Below, in pieces: positions 26,155 to 35,204 of a stretch of DNA of 64,000 bases (positions are counted from its first letter, which is position 1; each line of letters starts with the position of its first letter). Both the position numbers and the translations under genes were made by a program. The DNA is taken from the IMG/VR virus record IMGVR_UViG_3300005253_000487, positions 24,001-88,000 of that record; one strand, given 5' to 3'. Under the pieces are notes generated by a model that did no database searches, was not told the origin of the DNA, and saw only the letters and a program-made list of their open reading frames with translations. This DNA is from a virus.

Positions 26155-29100
26155 TAAAGTTGGAAGAATTGTTGCGGGCGTAATTCTCACGGCAGGAAGT
26201 GTCGTTGCTCTTGCGTTTGGGCAACCACAGCTTGCCTACGCGTTGGGTTCGATCGGCCTTGGGATGCTTTACAACGAGGCTTTTGGTGCACGTGGCCTCA
26301 ATGATCGTCAAGCTACGGTGATGGAAAACCGGACGGACGTGCGCGAACATATCCCGCTCATCTACGGAGAGACGCGTGTCGGCGCGAACATGATTGACAT
26401 CCGGGTGGATGATGCAAGCCCCGATAACAAGAGATTGGCACTCGTGGCAGCCTTTTGCTTGGGCTCTTCTGATGGTGGGGACATTGAAGGCGTCCAGACT
26501 ATCTACTTGGATGATAAGATTGCGTGGACAAAAGGCGCCGGTTTGGCGGGAGTGTACAACGGTTTCCTGCCAGTCAGTGATACCATTCAGTCAAAGTTCT
26601 TAAAGGTAACGGTGCACGAAGGTGCTACATCACAGACAGTAGATGCTGATTTAACTGCTCTATTCCCAACGGAGCATCCTAGCACGTCACGTGGGCGTAG
26701 TGTGTGCTATGTTACACTATTGGCGTGGGCAGATTCAGATGTCTATCCAAATGGTATTCCACGCATCAATGCCTTGATTCGCGGGCAACGGTGTTTCGAT
26801 CCACGCACATCCACAACGATCTATACGCAGAACCCTGCGGTCATTATTCGAGACTATCTTGTTTCCACGGTCTATGGGTTTGGAGTACCGACAGCTGACA
26901 TCATTGAGCAGACCTTCATAGACATGGCGAATTACTGTGACGAGATCGTCTCACTCCCTTCAGCTGGATCGCAGAAGCGTTTTGTGGCCAATGGTTGGGT
27001 TGACACGTCGAAGTCCTTGTCTAGTAACCTCGCAGACCTCGCCACATCTTGCCGCGCCCAGGTCTTTGAAACGGGCGGGAAGTGGCAAATCCATATTCGG
27101 CGCACGCTTGCTGTTAGCGGTCTCAAGTTGGACAAGGGCAACACGGTGGAGGGAAGCTGGAACTTCTTCCTCCCAGGTTCGCGGGATGTACCGAATGTCA
27201 TGCGTGCAACGTACCTGGATCCCGCGAGGGACTACCGCCCGGATACAGTGCAGTGGCCTGACCCAGGTGCAGCTAACCCCGCACTGACAAACGACAACGA
27301 TTTCGAGAGTCGGTTTGCAATAGACCTACCGTATACGGACAACCGACTGCGGGCGCAACAATTTTGCTTGACGTTGACGAAGGAAATGCGCGAAGGGATT
27401 ATGGTTACCCTGACCGCGAAAGGAGAATTGCTCCAAGGCAAGATTGGTGACATTGTCGAATTGACATACTTGACGCCAGGGTGGGTGGATAAGCCCTTCT
27501 GGATTATTGCAATGAACATCAAGTCTGATTTCAACATAGATATGGTTCTTGTTGAATATGAGTCTACGGTCTACGACTTGGATGCGCAGGTAGACCAACC
27601 TGCCATTCCCAATACTAATCTTCCTGATCCGCATGCCGCACCACCACCTACAAGCCTTGTGCTTACCGCTGATGCCTCAGTGGCGCAGGAAACAAATGCT
27701 GGTGTTTATATCCCACGCATCCGGGCGACCTGGGTTGATGCTGATCATAACTTTGTGGCCCAATACGACCTTGAAGCCAAGCCATCAAGCGTCAGTGAAC
27801 TGTGGGATTCTTTTGGTCCGGTTCCTGTAGGTGAGGAATACTTTCTAGTCTATCCTGTTGATGAACAATCGTGGGACGTTCGTATACGCACGGTGACAAA
27901 GAGTGGGGTTAAAAGCGACTGGGTAGAAGAAACTGTTTCTGTAGACCTTGGTCCACACGCGCAGATTGGGGCGCTTGGTACGACGGTTAAGCGTACAGAT
28001 GGGTCGGCGGTAGTTCGTGCAGAGCTTGATCCTGCTGTAAAGTCGGTTCGTTATGTCGCGATTGTAGGTGTCGCTCCCTCGTGGCCAAATGATGCTGCGG
28101 TTGAGGCTGGTACAATTATTACTCCAACAGCAACCTTTGTTGATATCGCTTTTGGCGCGGGCACCGTTCTTCCTGGCGAGCGGCTGCTCATTCGTATGGT
28201 GCCCTATGCTGCTATTAACGGCATTGGGCCCGATGGGTCTGCGGCGACACATGGATCTATTGTTGCTGACCTCGATGGGACGGATCAACCTGAAGTACGG
28301 TCGATTGCGTTTCGTGTGAGCGCTTTAGGTGTTGTTGATCTTATAATTCGGACGATGCAAGCGAAGTCAATTAAGTGGGCAGTATCAAACTCCTCTTTCC
28401 CAACACCTGTTACAAACGCTAATACGGACAGCGAAGGTGTTGTTGAACTCTTAGGTGTAGACACCCTCATTACTGGCGAGACTTTGTTTGTTGCAGTTCT
28501 CGCCTATGAGGCAATCAATCAGGGCGGTGTTGTTGGTACAGTGGAGGGGCGTGATAAGTATCTCTATGCACTCGAACCCACGGTCGAGAGCGTTGGGACG
28601 ACGGTTCACACCGCTGACGGATCGGCTACGGTCCGCATGGAACTCTCGCCGCTTGTGTTGTCGATTCGCTATGCAACGGCGGTTGGTGCGAACCCCAGCT
28701 TTCCAAACGATGCTGCGGTAGAAGCAGGCACGATCGTTAACACAACCGACACCGAGGAACTTACGTTTGCGCCGGGTACCGTAGCCCCAGGAGAGCGCCT
28801 CTTAATTCGAATCGCGCCTTATGCAGCAACTGGTGGTGTTGGGCCAGACTCTTCTGCAGCGACACACGGTAAGATAGTTGCCGACCTGGATGGCGAGGAT
28901 CAGCCAGAGGTATTCGGACTTGAGATAGAGATTGACGACAGCGGTGTTGCGGATCTCGCGGTTCGCACAAGCAAGACCGGTAGTGTTAAGTGGGTAGAAA
29001 ATACCACGGGTTTTGTGTCGAAGGCCACGGTACGGTCCTCCGGGACAACGAGTAACGTAGATGCTGATGGGCTGTTTGAGACGGCGGGGTATCGCACACT

Positions 29101-30958
29101 TACTGCAGCTCAGACAAGTTATATCTCGATGCTTGCCTTTGCCGCCTCGGGTGCGGGTGGCGTAGAAGGTCCAGTTCTAACGAAGCGGAAGCGGGCGTAT
29201 GAGGGTGGCGGTGGAGGATCAAGTATCAATGCGCCGCGGGCGACGGCCGAGGTTACGTCGCAAACGACTACTGACGAGACCTTCACGCTGAAAGCGATCG
29301 CCGGCCCCGGGGGATCTTCCAACCTCCAAGTGAAGCACCGGACCCAAGTATCGGGTTCAGCCTTTGGGGGCTTTAGTGCGTGGTTCACCGCACCGAGAAC
29401 CAACGTCACCATTACCCGGCACGCCCGGTTGACGACTATCCTTGAAGTTGTGGCACGCGATGTTAACCGCGGCAACATCGAGTCATTCCCCTATCAATAT
29501 CAGGTGCGTGGGGCAGAACAGCATGTCTTAGACACCGGCAAGAAAAAGCGTGATTGGCAGTTCGACGACAATGAATATGCCGTTATGGCGAGTGCCTCAG
29601 ACGGGAAGACCGCCAACGCGGCTGTCAAGGAGTCCGGTGGTAGGGCCGTCAACCTCCTTTACGCGAAGGCCCTCATCGGCGACCCCGACACGGCCGACGC
29701 AATTGCTAACGGTGCAGTAGCTAGGGTTACTACGAATAATGAAGCGACGGGCGGAGGTCGGGGATTCACTGGGTTAGACTCGTCCGCCAGGTTGGTGACG
29801 GGAACGGTTGTAAAAACGGTGGCGGAGATTGATGACGGTGTCGGTCGTTCTGTAACAGGGCTCTCGGTCTCAGGTGAGGTTACGGTAGGCACCGTTGCAA
29901 AGTCAGTATCTGAAATAGATGATGCTGTTGTTCGGGCAACAGATGGGCTTGATAATGTTGGGCAAGTTAGAAAAGGCTTTCAGTTTGATGAGCGTGTAAT
30001 GGCGCTTACGGTGGAGAACAACGACGATGTGGCAACAGGTACCGTTACGCTTCAGCGCCTCACGACAGTCCACCCCGACACTAAAATTAGCGGCTTCGCG
30101 GGTGGTGCTGCTGGACGCGTGATTGTCATATACCATGCGTCAGGGCCTCCCGCAATACTTCTGAATCTTACAACTTCTGCGGCTGCCAATCAACTACGAC
30201 TCCCGGACAGCCTGCACCACCACATAGAACCGAACACGGCGGCCTGGCTCCACTACGACACCTCCGATTCCAAGTGGCATGTTCTGGGCGTGAGAACACA
30301 CGTCTTCACCGATGACATCCGAGCGGGACAATTTGGTGGCGGAGCCTATTCGTTTGCAGGCGCCTTAACCGTTAATGGAGACTTATTCGCTGGTGCATTC
30401 TTAGACGTTGTTAACGACATAACTGGGGATAGAGTCTTTGCTCTGTCCGACGGTTCCGTGCTCAAAGACACGACTGTTGACCGACTTACTGCTGAAAGTA
30501 TTGTTAAGGTCACAGTTCCGAAAGCTAGTTCTGGTGGTCCACAGGCTGATCTAAGTTGGCATCGGTTCTTTCGGTTTGAGAAAACCGGTCTTGCTGAAAA
30601 TGCCACCCACAACATCTTCAAGATTACTCTTGGAGGTATTAGAAGATCCGTTCATGTCAGAGCTGTAGCTGTCTGGCGATCTCCTGGAGGGTTTGTTTTC
30701 GGTCGTGAGTCTGGTGTTCAAGAGGGAACCATCTGGACCAATGACGGCCCAACCGCAGCCTTTATCCAACTGTCGAATCTTAACTCTGGTACGGGCTCGG
30801 GTGACTCCTACTGGGCAACGCCATCTATTTTCGGGGCAGTGTGTACGTTCAAATTCCATATTAGAGACAACGGTGGGAGCACCACAAACAGCGTAGTAGG
30901 TGCCTATGTCGAGATATGGGACGACGATGTAGACCAGGCAACCGTAGCAATAGTATAG
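26147..30958 (+). CDS. J-like tail tip / host specificity protein (1603 aa)
   Basis: The largest gene of the + strand. It starts with hydrophobic segments (residues ~6-45), then a tail-hub part (RTDVREHIPLIYGETRVG, AFCLGSSDGGDIEGVQTIYL, NPAVIIRDYL, ARDYRPDTVQWPDPG) as in lambda gpJ-type proteins. Fibronectin-like modules follow, with two tandem ~206-residue copies. The last ~350 residues are beta-rich and probably bind the receptor. ATG 26147 is chosen as upstream codons overlap the NlpC gene. Codon use is even, with no sign of a broken frame. Confidence 0.8.
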   Translation: MGSKVGRIVAGVILTAGSVVALAFGQPQLAYALGSIGLGMLYNEAFGARGLNDRQATVMENRTDVREHIPLIYGETRVGANMIDIRVDDASPDNKRLALVAAFCLGSSDGGDIEGVQTIYLDDKIAWTKGAGLAGVYNGFLPVSDTIQSKFLKVTVHEGATSQTVDADLTALFPTEHPSTSRGRSVCYVTLLAWADSDVYPNGIPRINALIRGQRCFDPRTSTTIYTQNPAVIIRDYLVSTVYGFGVPTADIIEQTFIDMANYCDEIVSLPSAGSQKRFVANGWVDTSKSLSSNLADLATSCRAQVFETGGKWQIHIRRTLAVSGLKLDKGNTVEGSWNFFLPGSRDVPNVMRATYLDPARDYRPDTVQWPDPGAANPALTNDNDFESRFAIDLPYTDNRLRAQQFCLTLTKEMREGIMVTLTAKGELLQGKIGDIVELTYLTPGWVDKPFWIIAMNIKSDFNIDMVLVEYESTVYDLDAQVDQPAIPNTNLPDPHAAPPPTSLVLTADASVAQETNAGVYIPRIRATWVDADHNFVAQYDLEAKPSSVSELWDSFGPVPVGEEYFLVYPVDEQSWDVRIRTVTKSGVKSDWVEETVSVDLGPHAQIGALGTTVKRTDGSAVVRAELDPAVKSVRYVAIVGVAPSWPNDAAVEAGTIITPTATFVDIAFGAGTVLPGERLLIRMVPYAAINGIGPDGSAATHGSIVADLDGTDQPEVRSIAFRVSALGVVDLIIRTMQAKSIKWAVSNSSFPTPVTNANTDSEGVVELLGVDTLITGETLFVAVLAYEAINQGGVVGTVEGRDKYLYALEPTVESVGTTVHTADGSATVRMELSPLVLSIRYATAVGANPSFPNDAAVEAGTIVNTTDTEELTFAPGTVAPGERLLIRIAPYAATGGVGPDSSAATHGKIVADLDGEDQPEVFGLEIEIDDSGVADLAVRTSKTGSVKWVENTTGFVSKATVRSSGTTSNVDADGLFETAGYRTLTAAQTSYISMLAFAASGAGGVEGPVLTKRKRAYEGGGGGSSINAPRATAEVTSQTTTDETFTLKAIAGPGGSSNLQVKHRTQVSGSAFGGFSAWFTAPRTNVTITRHARLTTILEVVARDVNRGNIESFPYQYQVRGAEQHVLDTGKKKRDWQFDDNEYAVMASASDGKTANAAVKESGGRAVNLLYAKALIGDPDTADAIANGAVARVTTNNEATGGGRGFTGLDSSARLVTGTVVKTVAEIDDGVGRSVTGLSVSGEVTVGTVAKSVSEIDDAVVRATDGLDNVGQVRKGFQFDERVMALTVENNDDVATGTVTLQRLTTVHPDTKISGFAGGAAGRVIVIYHASGPPAILLNLTTSAAANQLRLPDSLHHHIEPNTAAWLHYDTSDSKWHVLGVRTHVFTDDIRAGQFGGGAYSFAGALTVNGDLFAGAFLDVVNDITGDRVFALSDGSVLKDTTVDRLTAESIVKVTVPKASSGGPQADLSWHRFFRFEKTGLAENATHNIFKITLGGIRRSVHVRAVAVWRSPGGFVFGRESGVQEGTIWTNDGPTAAFIQLSNLNSGTGSGDSYWATPSIFGAVCTFKFHIRDNGGSTTNSVVGAYVEIWDDDVDQATVAIV
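27970..29199 (+). repeat. two tandem ~206-residue modules in the J-like protein
   Basis: The segment starting GTTVKRTDGSAVVRAELDP (27973) is repeated from about 28591 as GTTVHTADGSATVRMELSP. Shared landmarks are PNDAAVEAGTI, GERLLIR, PYAA, GPD, SAATHG and VADLDG, in the same order and spacing, about 618 bases apart. DNA identity is moderate, so the duplication is old. Confidence 0.75.
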
Positions 30959-30970
30959 GGGGGGATTTTA

Positions 30971-31231
30971 ATGAGTCTCAGAGAAGAACTTCTCAGTGAA
31001 CCCGTCAATATCGTACGGGATAAAGAAAGATTGGTTGATGTAACCATTCGGAGTTTACCGGATGGTGACTCTTTGGTGGGTAGTTGGGAGGCACCCGACG
31101 TCCACGGCCAGATGCTGCGCTATAACCGCACGGTAGACGAAGTGTTGGCCGCGGATCTCATACGACGATTCGACACACTTACAGTGACAGCATTGATAGA
31201 CGCGGTGGCAGAGGACACTAAACAAAAGTAG
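30971..31231 (+). CDS. hypothetical protein (86 aa)
   Basis: Follows the tail tip gene after a GGGGGG site. Mixed alpha/beta chain (VTIRSLPDGDSLVGSWEAPD) without known motifs. It could be a small tail-associated or chaperone protein. Not recognised. Confidence 0.55.
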   Translation: MSLREELLSEPVNIVRDKERLVDVTIRSLPDGDSLVGSWEAPDVHGQMLRYNRTVDEVLAADLIRRFDTLTVTALIDAVAEDTKQK

Positions 31232-31238
31232 GGGTGTT

Positions 31239-31787
31239 ATGGCTGATCGAATTGGGAAACTGTGCGACGATTGTCAGAAATGCGGCGAGGAGAAGGTGAT
31301 CGGACTTTGCAGTTGCCCGGTGATGTATATGGTGGTTGGGACGTTCGAGAGCGGCTATATCGAGGATGATGTTGTACTGCCGCGGTTTGGCTGGGAAATC
31401 TTTGCCGACTACCACGAAGATACCGATCGCCTGGTGCAGCTGAATTTGACCCGTGTGGAATTGTGTGGGTGCTGTTGGGTCAAACGGCTCTCGCGACCCA
31501 AGGCGCTCGAGGAGGTCACGGGGGCACAATACTGTGTGGAGCGGAGGGCGGCTTACTGGAAAGCGAATCCGGCGGCGGCGAAAGCAAAGGCGGAGAGAGA
31601 AGCGGCGGCGGAGGCGGAGGTGGAGAGGGTGGAGGCGCATAGGGTGGCAGTGGCGAGGGCGGCAGCAATGGCAGAGTTGGAAAAAGAGGCGTACGCCGAA
31701 GCACGCGAGCGGGTGGCGCTGGAGGCAGCGACAGAGGAGTCTACAGAGGGAGGAGACGATGGCACGGAAGATCAAGGCGACGGTTGA
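31239..31787 (+). CDS. Cys-rich protein with long charged coiled coil (182 aa)
   Basis: The N-terminal 90 residues hold clustered cysteines (CDDCQKCGEE, GLCSCPV, ELCGCCWVK) fit for one or two zinc sites. Residues ~105-165 form an uninterrupted Ala/Glu/Lys/Arg helix that should make a coiled coil, and the end is acidic (GGDDGTEDQGDG). Function unknown. Confidence 0.6.
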   Translation: MADRIGKLCDDCQKCGEEKVIGLCSCPVMYMVVGTFESGYIEDDVVLPRFGWEIFADYHEDTDRLVQLNLTRVELCGCCWVKRLSRPKALEEVTGAQYCVERRAAYWKANPAAAKAKAEREAAAEAEVERVEAHRVAVARAAAMAELEKEAYAEARERVALEAATEESTEGGDDGTEDQGDG

Positions 31788-32022
31788 GACGAACGACGGC
31801 GCCGGCCCGCGCGATGTCGTACACTGCGAGGCGTGTGGTCGGGATGTTGTTATAGATGTTGATGGAAGCCCTGTTGGTTGTGAAATAGACCGCCGCACAA
31901 AGCTACGTGCTCTAGTGGACCGTGGTAAGTATCATCTGCAAAAGGATCTCACTTGCCTAGAATCTGCACTACCTGCGCATTGTGAAACGTGTGATTTTAA
32001 AGAAGGCGAAGAAGAGGGATAA
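31759..32022 (+). CDS. small zinc-binding-type protein (87 aa)
   Basis: ATG 31759 follows GGAGG inside the end of the previous gene (29-base overlap). Two cysteine pairs, CEACG at about residue 23 and CETC at about 75, could hold one zinc. It looks related in style to its neighbour. Function unknown. Confidence 0.55.
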   Translation: MARKIKATVETNDGAGPRDVVHCEACGRDVVIDVDGSPVGCEIDRRTKLRALVDRGKYHLQKDLTCLESALPAHCETCDFKEGEEEG

Positions 32023-32075
32023 CTATTCCGTGGGGGGTCCTTAATGCGCCTGCACAGTCTGGGGGGAAGTGAAAA

Positions 32076-32420
32076 ATGAGCACAGCAAACGAACAGTGGT
32101 GGGAACGCCTCGGTCGTATGATAGGTGGCTGGGCACTCGCGCTTCTTGTGATTTGGAAGTATCCTGTGCCACCTGATGGTATTGAGTTCATGGAAGCCAC
32201 GGTGCGGTGGGGCTTCCTTGCCTCACTCATCGCCTTGGGTGTCGGCATGGCGCACAGTACTGTCTTTGGTATTGTGTTGGGTTATATGGGCCGTTGGTAT
32301 TCTTTCTTGCGCCGGGGTAAGCGTAACGGTGGACCCGTGGCGCCCACATCTGTAGAGGAAGGCACGCGTGTCCAATCTGCTGTTACAGGCAGTGACAAGA
32401 AACAACGAGGGAGCAAATGA
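32076..32420 (+). CDS. putative holin (114 aa, two membrane spans)
   Basis: Two hydrophobic segments, residues ~16-28 (GGWALALLVIWKY) and ~47-68 (GFLASLIALGVGMAHSTVFGIV), then a basic, polar tail (RRGKRNGG, DKKQRGSK): the layout of a small holin. It directly precedes and overlaps the endolysin gene by an ATGA, which is the main support. An 11-codon frame at 32044-32079 overlaps its start the same way and may couple translation. Confidence 0.6.
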   Translation: MSTANEQWWERLGRMIGGWALALLVIWKYPVPPDGIEFMEATVRWGFLASLIALGVGMAHSTVFGIVLGYMGRWYSFLRRGKRNGGPVAPTSVEEGTRVQSAVTGSDKKQRGSK

Positions 32421-32995
32421 CACCTCCGACAATCATAGAGCAGCTGGTCGAGTGGCATGGTATTCGTCATCGCAACGTCGAAGGCATTGTGACGCACGCG
32501 ATGGGTGAGTATATCGTCGTGCCAGGTAAAGGGACCTTCCATGCTACGGAATTCCTCGAACGCTCCCCGGAGCTGGTTGGGAAGACGCTATCGGCACATT
32601 GTCTTGGGCAGCCCAACGGTGAGATTGTTCGCCTGGTGCCTGATGATAGACTTGCCTGGCACGCAGGTGAGTCGCGCTTGGGTGACTTGATTGGGTTGAA
32701 CAAAACATTCCTTGGGTACGAGTGGTTGGTGCCCGGAGAGTGGCACATTACAGCGTTCAACGACGCCATGCGAACAGGGAAGGCGCAGTTTACGCCCGAG
32801 CAGTATGAGAGTGGTGGATGGCAATACGCTCAGTGGATGAACGCCTACGATTTTGGGAGGCACCGTGTAGTAACGCACGCGCAGGTCGCCGGTGATGATG
32901 TGCGTGGACCTGGTCGGGGGAAGCTAGACCCCGGCGTTGGTTTCAACCAAGGGCGCTTGTCCATTGCCATTGACCGTATACGTGCAAACGATTAG
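32417..32995 (+). CDS. endolysin, N-acetylmuramoyl-L-alanine amidase (Amidase_2-like)
   Basis: The 192-residue protein has the amidase_2/PGRP order: GIVTHAMGEYIV (first zinc His, residues ~24-35), SAHCLGQPNGEIVRLVPDD, LAWHAGES, and VVTHAQVAG followed by GKLDPG, whose His and Asp complete the zinc site. It would cut the bond between muramic acid and L-Ala at the end of infection. There is no signal peptide, so it needs the holin to reach the wall. Confidence 0.85.
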   Translation: MTPPTIIEQLVEWHGIRHRNVEGIVTHAMGEYIVVPGKGTFHATEFLERSPELVGKTLSAHCLGQPNGEIVRLVPDDRLAWHAGESRLGDLIGLNKTFLGYEWLVPGEWHITAFNDAMRTGKAQFTPEQYESGGWQYAQWMNAYDFGRHRVVTHAQVAGDDVRGPGRGKLDPGVGFNQGRLSIAIDRIRAND

Positions 32996-33003
32996 GAGGT
33001 AAC

Positions 33004-33747
33004 ATGACAGGGCAACAAAAGGTCATCGTTGGGTTCACTATCGTGCTCGTGCTTCTAAGCACAGTGCTGGGTCTCGCGCTTCGTGCCAAGCAACGTGCAG
33101 AACGTGACCTGGATGTTGCTGTAGCTAACACCGCGGCGGCCCAGACGGCACAGCTACGCATGGAGGAGGAGGGTCGGGCAACGGTCCTTCGGTTGCAGCT
33201 ACAGCACGACTCGGACAGCATTGCACAATTGGCGCTCGCTAATGTATCGGCAGCACTCCTGCGGATGAATGATTCCTTGGGTGTGCAGGTCAAGGCGTTG
33301 ACGGAGGTGAAGGTAACGTTCGAAGCGCGGATGCAAGAGTTTGATGAAGCGTTAGTAGAGATGGCGGACGCGGTAACGCCGCAAGGGGATACGGTGCGGA
33401 TAGCAGCCTTCGTAGAAGAGGGGCCGCCCGTGGAAGGTGAGATCGTGGTCGAGGTACCCAAGAACCCCGCCGCTCCCATCATGTTGACGACAGTGCTGCG
33501 GCCCACGCCATGGGACGCCACGCTTCAGTTAGGCTGTACGAAAGACAACGTAGCCAGCTTTGCATTAGACTCCCCGGACTGGGTCCCGTTAACAATTGAG
33601 TTAGGTGTAGTAGACCAGGAAGTGTGCCTGCCCCTCGCCAACACTACCTTCGCGGGCAAGTTGTTCAGCCTGGACGTGTCGAAGGTAGTGTGGGCAGGCG
33701 CCGGAGGGTTAGTGGCCCTATTACTCCTTGGCACGTTGGGTAATTAG
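33004..33747 (+). CDS. membrane-anchored coiled-coil protein, possible spanin (247 aa)
   Basis: Residues ~8-27 form an N-terminal membrane anchor (VIVGFTIVLVLLSTVLGLAL). A charged coiled coil follows to about residue 115, then a beta-rich domain with two Cys (GCTKDNV and EVCLP), and a second hydrophobic stretch near the end (VVWAGAGGLVALLLLGTLG). An anchored coiled coil after the endolysin suits an inner-membrane or unimolecular spanin, but it is longer than usual. Last gene of the + block. Confidence 0.5.
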   Translation: MTGQQKVIVGFTIVLVLLSTVLGLALRAKQRAERDLDVAVANTAAAQTAQLRMEEEGRATVLRLQLQHDSDSIAQLALANVSAALLRMNDSLGVQVKALTEVKVTFEARMQEFDEALVEMADAVTPQGDTVRIAAFVEEGPPVEGEIVVEVPKNPAAPIMLTTVLRPTPWDATLQLGCTKDNVASFALDSPDWVPLTIELGVVDQEVCLPLANTTFAGKLFSLDVSKVVWAGAGGLVALLLLGTLGN

Positions 33748-33751
33748 AGCG

Positions 33752-34177
33752 CTACCGGTGGGTGCTAACAATGGACCGGCCCATACGCGTAGTGGTTGCT
33801 CCACGGGGTATGGGCGTGTCGTCCGTGCCCGCCACCATCAACTTACCATTAAGGAAGAACACCGCGCATTTATAACGCGGGTGTCTGTCTGATAGTAATG
33901 CGTACCAATACAAGCCAGGCTTCGTTGGCGGTGTTGCTGTCCATCTGGGTGTCCTAGTCCTAGCTGGCGGTATTGCTGCCTCACTTGTGTAACCATCTAA
34001 GCGTAAGGCTTCCTCGAGGTCGTCTGAGAATTCTGCGTCCACGGGTCGACGCCACACAGCATAGGTGGCTAGAATATCCTGGGCCATGGGATCCTTAGTA
34101 CTCAGTGGTACCTTACCCGCGGGACATCCTGGATACTTGTCACTCTTAAACTCGCCGTTGACTAAATGTGCGCCCAT
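33752..34177 (-). CDS. hypothetical protein (141 aa)
   Basis: Last gene of the - block, only 4 bases from the + strand stop. The chain has an N-terminal PGCPAGKVPLSTKDPMAQDI segment, a helical middle and a beta-rich end with TKPGLYWYALL. Not recognised. Position far downstream in the operon suggests an accessory role. Confidence 0.55.
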   Translation of the reverse strand: MGAHLVNGEFKSDKYPGCPAGKVPLSTKDPMAQDILATYAVWRRPVDAEFSDDLEEALRLDGYTSEAAIPPARTRTPRWTATPPTKPGLYWYALLSDRHPRYKCAVFFLNGKLMVAGTDDTPIPRGATTTRMGRSIVSTHR

Positions 34178-34180
34178 GAA

Positions 34181-34432
34181 TTACTCTCCAGGCTTATGGT
34201 CAATACAGTAACAACAATACTTCCCAATCTGTGCCACGGATACGTCACACACGATACACCAACGCTTTCCTATGCGTGCTACCTCACGCGTGTGATAGAC
34301 CTTACCTTCAGGTAGCCTACGGTGACAGAATTTGCACAGGGTATAGAGTGTGGGGTTGTCTGGTAGCTCTACTGCATTGCTCTCCTCCAGCTTGCACCTT
34401 GCACAGATCACCGAGGCGCCCCCGCGGACCAT
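34181..34432 (-). CDS. zinc-ribbon-type protein (83 aa)
   Basis: Three to four cysteine pairs, CARC, CKFCHRR, CIVC and CCYC, suggest two zinc fingers of the HNH-associated or ribbon type. The His-x-x-Arg after the second pair is like HNH-less McrA remnants, but no catalytic HNH residues are present. It may bind nucleic acid. Confidence 0.6.
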   Translation of the reverse strand: MVRGGASVICARCKLEESNAVELPDNPTLYTLCKFCHRRLPEGKVYHTREVARIGKRWCIVCDVSVAQIGKYCCYCIDHKPGE

Positions 34433-34498
34433 AGCTTAAATCCAAGGAACCCCCCATATAGCGCGGCATTGGACGCGGGTGGGGGGAACACACTGTAG

Positions 34499-34537
34499 AT
34501 GTACTGTACATGGGAAGCGCATGGGTTCACGCTTCCC
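34499..34537. promoter_or_regulatory. adjacent palindrome and hairpin in a gene gap
   Basis: ATGTAC-T-GTACAT (34499-34511) is a perfect inverted repeat around one base. It abuts GGGAAGCG / CGCTTCCC (34512-34519 and 34530-34537), an 8-pair hairpin with a 10-base loop. They lie in the 94-base space upstream of the 34181-34432 gene, the hairpin spanning the stop codon of the 51-residue gene. No T-run follows on the - strand, so it is more an operator or RNA processing site than a terminator. Confidence 0.4.
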
Positions 34538-34682
34538 AACCGTACCAGAACGTTCGGCCGAACAATGCAAACCAACGTTCCCATTGACGAGCATGACGAG
34601 TGAACCCAACCCCAAAGAACTTGCCCCAACCATTGGTCCTTTCAACCTCATTGTGGAAACGAGACCCGGCGTAGAAACCCAT
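34527..34682 (-). CDS. small aromatic basic protein (51 aa)
   Basis: ATG lies 2 bases after the queD stop. The product starts MGFYAGSRFHNEVERTNGWG and ends with a Trp/Phe/Arg-rich part (HARQWERWFALFGRTFWYGW). The tight spacing and even composition favour a real gene. It may interact with a membrane or DNA; no family recognised. Confidence 0.5.
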   Translation of the reverse strand: MGFYAGSRFHNEVERTNGWGKFFGVGFTRHARQWERWFALFGRTFWYGWEA

Positions 34683-34684
34683 TG

Positions 34685-35188
34685 CTACTCCGCGGGGATC
34701 AAATACGTGGCTGTGCAATTGGGCGTTTCCCACACCTCGACAGACGTGAGGCGTGCGCCCTTGATGGTTGTGTTGAGCGCCGTGTGCAAGGGGCCGGCGA
34801 TCAGACCTGCCCAATACTTCGCCAACTCCTCGGCGGTCGGGATGCATGGGACGGGTACAATACTGTTTCCTAGAAGGGCAACCCTCCTGTCGAGGTAGCT
34901 CACCAGTCGGTCTTCAGGATGTCTTGCCATTACTAATGGGTCAAGCTCCCATAGCATGAAGCAGTGATCAAACTTGGCATGAATGTGTTCCATCATTACG
35001 CGTTTGATGGCGCCGAAGTCTATTATCATACCACTGTCAGGTGCGTTGGTGCTGGGCGACACAAGACTGAGTGCGGACACGCTGGCGATGATCTTGTAGC
35101 GATGCCCATGTAGGTGTCGGCACCGGGAGTCGTGGAAAGGAACGCGGTGCCCAGCGTCGATCTCAATTGTGCGACGGACGACGTACAT
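34685..35188 (-). CDS. queD: 6-carboxy-5,6,7,8-tetrahydropterin synthase (QueD)
   Basis: QueD turns dihydroneopterin triphosphate into carboxytetrahydropterin, the second step to preQ0. The 167-residue chain shows DAGHRVPFHDSRCRHLHGHRY (in parts: DAGHRVP, then CRHLHGHRY), giving the zinc ligands and catalytic Cys in the C-x-x-x-H-G-H motif, FDHCFML with another catalytic His, and VWETPNCTATY with the pterin-binding Glu. ATG 35188 is preceded by AAAGGAG; the longer frame upstream is not conserved. It lies apart from queE/folE but on the same strand. Confidence 0.9.
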   Translation of the reverse strand: MYVVRRTIEIDAGHRVPFHDSRCRHLHGHRYKIIASVSALSLVSPSTNAPDSGMIIDFGAIKRVMMEHIHAKFDHCFMLWELDPLVMARHPEDRLVSYLDRRVALLGNSIVPVPCIPTAEELAKYWAGLIAGPLHTALNTTIKGARLTSVEVWETPNCTATYLIPAE

Positions 35189-35204
35189 GAATGCTCCTTT
35201 TGTG

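Noticed and set aside
34479-34898. + strand frames opposite queD
   Set aside because: queD on the - strand is certain from its motifs; the + frames are shadows.
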